NCBI GenBank assembly: GCA_011800155.1
Contig: CM022374.1
Span: 2,604,001 to 2,668,000 of the forward strand
Length of the DNA: 64,000 nucleotides
Direction of reading: 5' to 3'
Origin: Flammulina velutipes
Lineage: Eukaryota > Basidiomycota > Agaricomycetes > Agaricales > Physalacriaceae
Positions 57,294-64,000 of this stretch are shown here, one piece after another. The notes beneath the pieces were generated by a model. That model was not told the origin of the DNA. It made no database searches and was given only the letters and a program-made list of their open reading frames with translations. The first letter of the stretch is position 1, and every line of letters begins with the position of its first letter. Made by a program: the position numbers and the translations under genes.

Positions 57294-58538
57294 ATGGCAT
57301 TCCGAAACGTATTCCTCCAGTCAACTGAAGCTCCACACGACACCTATGCCAAAGATGAAGAGGAGGTTCGGTCAATGCTTTTGGACGAAGACAACGGACC
57401 TCGAAGAGAAAAACGTCGTCGAGACGAGAGTGAGGAGGAACCTGCTAGACATGTTCGTCGGTTCGATGCTCATGGTACGTAGTCGGCCCCTCATAGAGGA
57501 GCCTAATGCTGACATGGCTTCATAGGGCCACTGAACGCCGCTCCTAGTCCACCAGTAGCCAACCCCGTGGTCAACGCACATGCCAACTTGAACCCAGCTG
57601 CCCCACATGCTGTCAGTCCCATCGTCGACGCTCCTGTCAATCCACCTCCCATTCTGGTTAACGTCCTCCCCAACATTGCCTTGAACCCTCCAATGCTCCC
57701 AGCGATCAATCCTGCTATCCGCAACCCACTTCTTGTACGCCGTCGACTTCCGACACGCCGTGCGTTGGCTGCTCACGCAGCTGCAGCTACACGCAACCTT
57801 CCACCAGCACCAAACCCACCCGCCAATCCCTTCGTGGTCAACAATCCTCTTGTCAACGTCACTGCAAATCCAAACCAGGTGGTTGTTGCCAATCCGGTCG
57901 ACACTGTCAATTCACCCGTTGCGCCCCCCACTGGCAGCTCTGAAGAAGAAGAGTCTGACGACGAAGGTTACCTCGGCGAACCTGAGAGTGATAGTGGCTC
58001 TGCAATCGGTGAGTTTCCGGATGTTAAGATTCAACTTACTGATAGCATGTAGCTTCTGGCTCTGGAGTAACGACAGAGGCGCTGGATCGTTCCACTGGAA
58101 AATCGAGGCGACGTCGGTATACAAAGACGGCTGCAGATTGGAGTAACGGAGGCAAAAGGAAAGCTCAAGAAAGCTGTACGTGTGGTTCCCTTCTCTATCT
58201 AACCCTTGAGACTCAAAATATCCTTAGATAGTACTTTCTCGCATGAAGAATCATCAGCATCGTTTTCCGAAGACGAGATTCAATACGGAGAAGGCGATTA
58301 TAACGAAGAGGATAGCGATTCGGACGCGTTCTTTGCACAGCGTATTGCTGATGCCATCGCCGCTTCCAGAGGAGCTGCTCCTCAAGTCTTGATATCACCC
58401 CTCACAGCAATTCATATACCAGTCCCAGTCGCAGTGCCGGTTCCAGTCACAGCTGCTGCTTCTCCTCCATCTCCACCTTTCTTCCTTCCAATTGCACCTC
58501 GACCTCTGCGTAGGACGTATACAATGGCTCAACTGTGA
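57294..58538 (+). CDS. Family-M member D: uncharacterised basic/acidic protein
   Basis: It starts MAFRNVFLQSTEAPHDTYAK and contains EKRRRDESEEEPARHVRRF (matching B and C), then a Pro/Asn/Ala-rich middle (NAHANLNPAAPHAV), ESDDEGYLGEPES, ASGSGVTTEALDRSTGK, RRRRYTKTAADWSNGGKRK and an acidic EESSASFSEDE segment. Introns near 57475-57525, 58008-58051 and 58179-58227 keep the frame. A C-terminal FAQRIADAIAASRG helix and Pro-rich end close the protein. The EDEGYL and ASGSGVTTEALDRSTG modules recur in member A. No known domain. Confidence 0.72.
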
Positions 58539-59234
58539 AGCTGATGACTCGGAAAAGGACGTATGTCGTTTCTTTACTCCTGAGTTAGAGCACTGTCAGC
58601 TTATCATTCTACTGAAAAGGCTGTGTTATATACTACTTATTATTTTACAATTTTCTGGCATGGCATTCCACAGTGTGGCGCACCCCAGGGCCGAGGCCGG
58701 GAACACAGCATCGAGTTTCAAGGTCCGACAATGCGGGTGGCGAGACTCATTTTTTCTGCTCATTACGCCGCTACATTTTTTGACGACGCGCCAGTATCCC
58801 CGTACCGCAGCATGCTGCTCATTTCTACACCGAAGGGACCTGATTTGCGACCATGGGATGACGCCACAAACAACATTTTCCAGGTCCACGTTTAACGCCG
58901 CTCCTTTCACTTGAAATATACACGTTCGCCCCCCGGAACTCCATTTGTCCGAGACAATACCTTCCAAGAAATTTCCTGTAGGATCCCTGTTGTCAGTTCA
59001 CACCCTCCAAGTACCTTTTTGCTTGTCCCATCTTGGGAGGGTTTTCTCGCCGAAGCAAGGGGGTCTTCTGCCAGGCTGGTCACACTGCCACTGTAATGGC
59101 CTTATATATGCCCGAGCATATGTCTGATCGCTAATCCCCTATTCAAATTGATTGTAGACGCCCATCATCAATATTGTTTTTAAGTTGGGCGTGCCATGGG
59201 GTAGAAGGACCCACAACCCCACCCCCGGACGATC
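58539..59234. other. Intergenic region
   Basis: It holds the 3' end of member D and the promoter of the sugar transporter. Only unsupported frames are seen. Confidence 0.5.
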
Positions 59235-61284
59235 ATGAAGCCATTCAGCGAACCGTTCTCTTTCGCGACGAGTCACTTGTCAGCGTTATGGCTACTTCGA
59301 GGTATCACAATGGCGTGCGGCTCAGGTGTAAGTCAAGGTTATTTTACTGTTGACACCTTGCTCACTTTCCTTTGTAGTTCCTTCTTTTTGGTTTCGATCA
59401 GGTGAGGAATGCTTCGGAGCACCGCTCAACATAATACTGACTTGACCGCAGGGTGTCCTTGGTGGACTTCTGACTGGGCAACCATTCCAGGAGCAGTTCC
59501 CTGCGTTGACGACGAACTCTACACTTCAAGGGGCCACAGTCGCGATCTATGAAATAGGTTGTGCCATTGGCGCTTTGGGTATCTTCTTCTACGGCGAAAT
59601 TCTTGGTCGTCGACGCGGTATTATATGGGGCATGATCATTCTCTCCATAGGCGCTGTCCTTCAATTCATGAGCTACGGTCTTCCTCAGATGATCGTCGGG
59701 CGTGTTGTCAGTAAGTTCATGCTTGTTCTCTTTCCATCCCTCTTCTTACTGGTCCACAGCCGGCATTGGTAATGGTATGACCACGAGCACGATCCCTGTT
59801 TGGCATTCCGAGACGAGCAAATCTCACAATCGTGGAAGTAACGTCTGTATCGAACTCAGTGTCACAATTTTCGGTGTCATGATTGCGTACTGGATCGACT
59901 ACGGCTTCAGGAACACCTTGAGCGACTGGCAATGGCGCTTCCCTCTGGTATGTCTCCTTCATTTTGACTAATAACCACGCTCTCATAGGCCCGTCCCTTG
60001 TGTAGTCACTTCAAGTTCTCTTCGCCGTCATCAGCGTCGTATTTGTGGCTTTCCTTCCCGAAAGCCCGCGTTGGTTAGCAAACCAAGGAAAGACCGAAGA
60101 AGCTCGTAAGGTTATCTACATGCTAGATACCTCCCCGGAAGAGAAACGGGCGAAGTCCACTGTGGGTTGCCTCCATCTCTGGAGCTCAAACTGGTTCCTG
60201 ATGTGTCGTTAGGAAATTCAACTCGAACTCATCTTGGAAGCTATCAAGATTGAAAGAGCTGCCGGGACAAGTTCCTTCAAGGACTGCTTCCGCAATGGAG
60301 ACCAACGCTTCTTCCATCGCGTTGTTCTTGGCTGTGGCTCACAGATGATGCAACAATTATCTGGCATCAACCTGATTACTTACTACGCTCGTATGTTTCC
60401 CTTCTCGCCCTGAAGTGTGACAATATCTTATTGTTATTCACAGCGGTCATCTTCGAAAAGAGTGTCGGAATGTCGAGAGACATGTCCTTGCTGCTTAGTG
60501 GCTTCAATGGTCTTGCCTACTTCCTGTCTGCTCTTGTTCCAATCCCTCTCATCGAACGCCTTGGCCGTCGAAAGCTCATGCTTTTTGGAGCGGTGGGTCA
60601 AACAGTCTGTATGGTGATGTTAGCTGCCATGACCGAGGATGTCGGGAACAAAGCGAAAGGCCTCGTCGCAGCTGTGATGCTCTTGTGAGTGTACTATCTC
60701 TTGTTAATGATACTGTATCCTGATGCTTCGAGTAGCCTCTTCAACTTCTTCTTCAGTGTCGGATGGCTCGCCATTCCGTGGTTGTACCCGGCTGAAATCA
60801 CGCCTCTCCAAATTCGCGCCAAAGCAGCCGCTCTTGCCACGGTACGTCGTAATTTTATGTGTCTTAGATTCCAGCTGAGTTGTAATAGACCACCAATTGG
60901 CTGTTTACCTTCCTAGTGGTCATGATCACACCAGTAGCTATCGAGACGATCTCATGGAAGACATACGTCGTCTGGGCCTGCACCAACTTGTCTTTCATCC
61001 CGATCACATACTTCTTCTACGTTGAGACCACCGGCCAGACTCTTGAAGATATTGATCTCATCGTGCGTTCTTACTCTATCGTCCGAATCATCGTTTACTC
61101 ACAACTTTTCTAGTTCGAAGGTGAAAAGACGATATTCCTAGGTCCTTCTTCCGCGCTCCGCGCACAGGAGATTGTCAGACGCCGTAATCAGGAAATTGCT
61201 CAGGCGTTGAACGAGAAATCGGAGACTCCGAGCGTACCATCGAAGGCGCAGAATTCGAAGACGAGTCTCGAGCACCTTGAGTAG
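59235..61284 (+). CDS. Sugar porter (MFS hexose/polyol transporter)
   Basis: It begins MKPFSEPFSFATSHLSALWL, then FLLFGFDQGVLGGLLTG, FQEQFPALTTNSTLQGATVA, FFYGEILGRRRGIIWGMIIL (GRR), IVGRVVAGIGNGMTTSTIPV, RWQ-containing helices, LPESPRWLANQGKTEEAR (PESPR), QMMQQLSGINLITYYAP (QLSGIN), LIERLGRRKLMLFGAVGQ, GWLAIPWLYPAEITPLQIR (PAE), and FFYVETTGQTLEDIDLIFEG (PETKG-like). The C-terminal tail is hydrophilic. All these are standard sugar-porter signatures. Introns are many and short. The ATG at 59235 gives the usual start before helix 1. Confidence 0.92.
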
Positions 61285-61538
61285 ATTCCGGGTGTAAATT
61301 TTCGGTTCCTGTGATGTTTCCATGTCTATTTTTCTTTTCGGTTTATTTTTTGTAACTACTACTCATATTGATGAATACTGAATGCCTGATCGTTCACTTG
61401 GAATGACTTATATCTTGTCTCCACTGGCACATCGGAGTAAATGGTTGAGCTATCAACGTGAGCTTGAGGATATGGGGTTGGAGTTAGAGATGTCTGCTAC
61501 AAATTATTATCAATTATGCTATTGGTAATTTAATACGT

Positions 61539-62943
61539 CTATAAATGTTGTATCATGAAAGAGACTACCAGGAGAAGGAATGATTCCAGATGCCACGATG
61601 GAGAGCGGCCCGAGCCCCGATTCTGCATTCTGGTTTCCGTCGGTGGAACGCTGAACGACTCGAACGCGATGTTGAACAGCTGCAGGAATCAGGTCAATTA
61701 TATGTACGCCATGCATGCATAGGTGAGTGACTCACTTTCTCTACGCTTTGAGTGTTGATCATCATTTCATCTTTATCATGCGATGCACCCTCAATCCAAT
61801 CAACTGTATGGGTCGAAGGTAGGCCTCCTTCCATACCTTCCAACATCTTGATATAGTTCTGTCCGCGCTCGAGATGTGATTCGCCCTGCGTGACAGCTTG
61901 ACATCTTGTATCTCCCGCTCCATGGTCAGCCAAACCGAACGCGTAGTGAACGTTTCTCCCGCGATACCGCTGTGCAAGCCCTTCTCGCCCAAGAGCTTTC
62001 GCATCCGCTGTGGCGTAATCTGGAAACGCGCCTCCCAGGCCGTACTTGTACAGGTCGACATCCTTGCATGTATCGTTTGGCGCTGGCCTATCTGGCGTGA
62101 GCCAGAGTAACGAGCCCGGATTTCCGATCCAGAAGTGAAGCCTATCGTCGTTGTCGGTGGATGTTCGCAGTGCGGCGTAGCGTTGTGCCATTTGGGCCCC
62201 TGCTGAGTGTCCGGCGATTACAACGTGGTCGAGGTTAGGGTAGGCTGAACGGTCCATGTATTGTTCCACGAGGGAGTCGAGGACCTGGTACGAAGAGAAG
62301 TGGGGAACCAAGAGGGGCCCTACGTTCTCCTCCCCACTGACCCACGTCATATCTCCCCAGATGAGCTGTGAACGCTGTGCAGCGCCCGCAGACAGATCTT
62401 TCTCAGTCCAGTAGCAGGGTGCCATCAGAGAGATTTCGGAGCGAACGATGCTGCTATCTTGTGAAGTCGCCCAGTCGAGCGCGTTGTCGAGCGTGTTATA
62501 ATCTGTAAGGCGGCCATAATGGCATGAACTTCAGTGAACGGATAATCAACGTGGCGCAACTTACACGACCAGCAATCTCTGCCTTTACCAGACAAGACGA
62601 TTACAGCGCGCTTTATCGCGTTGTTGTCCTGACCCGCTGTCTGATAGAGAGGCTAGAAAGTACACTATCGTCAGCCAACAGTGAATGATTCAATTTTGTT
62701 GCTTACCATGGTAGCTATAGCCCCAGCATCGTCGGTTACAAGCCAGTTCGGATATTTCGACGCACCCTCTATGTCGGGCATCTCTTCCCAGCCATCTTTA
62801 GTACTTCCATCGACGGCCGGGTTCTCGTGTTGTCGACGCGTATGGTAACGGTGCTCACCAAAGGCGACGGAGGCACGGGCACGGGAAGAGAGAAGTGAAA
62901 ATAAAACGAGTGTGGGTATTATCGAGAATTTTGACACCATCAT
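61539..62943 (-). CDS. Secreted alpha/beta hydrolase
   Basis: The N-terminus MMVSKFSIIPTLVLFSLLSS is a signal peptide, followed by HTRRQHENPAVDGSTKDGWE. The catalytic part has RAVIVLSGKGRDCW, APCYWTEKDLSAGAAQRS, and HVVIAGHSAGAQMAQRYAAL (nucleophile Ser in GHSAG). An acid and a His can be proposed in the region RNVHYAFGLADHGAGD and in IEGASHDKDEMM. The last exon ends in a hydrophobic tail (FLLLVVSFMIQHL), possibly a membrane or GPI signal. Introns start near 62675, 62555 and 61736. Poly-ester or peptide-like substrates are possible. The ATG at 62943 is preferred. Confidence 0.85.
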
Positions 62944-64000
62944 GATAGCAGCAGACGGTGTCGTTGAAAAGGATTGAGGTGGGTGGTTGGAAGGGAACGG
63001 CCATCCTCAGGTGCGACGTCTCTTGATAAATAGTGAGCTGCCGAACGATCATGACGGTCTTTCGGGAGCTGCGTAACGTATGTTTCGCAATTAGACTGTT
63101 GGTTAATCCTGAAAGGTGGATTGTTTCCCTAGCTTCGAAGCGAGCACTCCATTACTAATTACCTCGGGTCAGCTTGGAAAGCTTAGCCCAGAGCTTGGTA
63201 CTAATTCTGCTAACAGGAGACCAGCTGCAGCGAGGATTTGAACGCTTCAGTGCAGTAAGTATTCTAAACGCTTGATGCTTAGTGCAAGCCTTCACTGTAG
63301 TAGCTTTTACATTCCATTGGCAAACCCTGGTTGCCCAGTTCAAGCGCCACTTCCATCAAACATATTTTCCCACGCTTCTTTCAACCGTTTATGCTAAACG
63401 GAGGTCCTCAAATTTAGCTTATATAGTAGGACAAAAGCTCAAGTGGATACCCTTTATTGCTCTTTCCTCCTGGATTCATACTGACGGGTGACGTTCTTCT
63501 TCATAGTTGAAGTTCAACAGGTGCTGTCATGATCGCCGCTCTATTTCTATACCCACCCTGTCCAGTATTGATGATATCACTATGAGAGAACGTCTATTAT
63601 ACAACCCTTCCTAAGTCCGGAGGCCGGCTGGGCTACGCTGCATTATACGGTATATACTAATATACAAAGAATCATCATCATTCATCCAAAACGGCCAGAA
63701 AGATGAAGAGTGCTATGACTATCTGGGCTATTTGAGAGATTGAGTGAATAAATTTAGACATTCTGTGATGTAGAAGCACCTAGCACGTTGCCATGGCAAA
63801 TATTTGGGATTCATGGGTACACATAATACGCCACACTACAAACATGTTGATACCTGCGTGAAATAGAGATCGAGTAGCTTCCATGCAATAAATAGGTGGA
63901 AGGTAGTTAACAGATTGCACCACTGCCTTTGAGATAGAAAAACAACGTCTGATATGAAGGCCAAAGTACCGTTCTTTCCCGTTCTATTCCATATTGACGT
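62944..64000. other. Intergenic region to window end
   Basis: No gene could be supported. A GTTCAAATCC-like element (minus strand near 63233-63243) resembles a B box, but no cloverleaf forms around it. Confidence 0.45.

Noticed and set aside
63170..63290. A tRNA-like B box (GTTCAAATCC on the minus strand)
   Set aside because: No acceptor stem, A box or anticodon arm can be formed at the right distance.

Overview
The window is nuclear DNA of a filamentous basidiomycete, most likely an Agaricomycete. Protein-coding genes are cut by many short introns (about 45-60 bases, GT...AG), stop-to-start distances are short, and several products belong to families I know only from mushroom-forming fungi: a DUF7918-type protein, degenerate HNH-like proteins with a YPF...LP...HPC motif, a multi-spanning protein ending in a DNLRKAGM motif, and a 'DNA breaking-rejoining' tyrosine recombinase. 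No tRNA, rRNA or CRISPR array was found.

Layout. 0.3-13 kb is mostly ordinary: a secreted chitin deacetylase, a lactonase-type beta-propeller, an MFS exporter with a 1.18-kb CACTA-type non-autonomous transposon 24 bases past its stop codon, an unknown Ser/Pro-rich protein, a KduD-like short-chain dehydrogenase, and a basic/acidic low-complexity nuclear-looking protein (family M member A). 13.6-23.8 kb holds two paralogous secreted beta-carbonic anhydrases separated by 8 kb. That gap contains a SAP-like protein gene and a tyrosine recombinase gene facing each other 70 bases apart, which looks like a resident mobile element. 24-28.4 kb carries an aryl-alcohol-dehydrogenase-type aldo-keto reductase and a large membrane protein.

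30-46 kb is the most unusual part. Two near-identical secreted isochorismatase-like (YcaC-type) hydrolases sit in inverted orientation at its ends. Between them lie family-M member B fused to an HNH-like tail, a 38-residue basic microprotein, a DUF7918 protein, a near-perfect 77-base inverted repeat, two poorly supported genes, an HNH-like protein, two tandem HNH-derived genes (one broken by a deletion) and a Fic-domain protein.

47.7-64 kb returns to mixed content: family-M member C, an APH-type kinase, a transketolase/dihydroxyacetone-synthase-type enzyme divergent from a polyol-type dehydrogenase, an unknown membrane protein, phosphopantetheine adenylyltransferase (coenzyme A synthesis), family-M member D, a sugar transporter and a secreted alpha/beta hydrolase.

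How things may work together (inference). The dehydrogenases, transketolase and sugar transporter suggest local polyol and pentose metabolism, with one clear shared intergenic promoter. The recurrent family M (A, B, C, D) shares short modules, and C and D also share a promoter; its scattered copies, internal tandem repeats and fusion to an HNH-like module suggest a fast-evolving lineage-specific family. All assignments come from reading motifs by eye; no database search was run.
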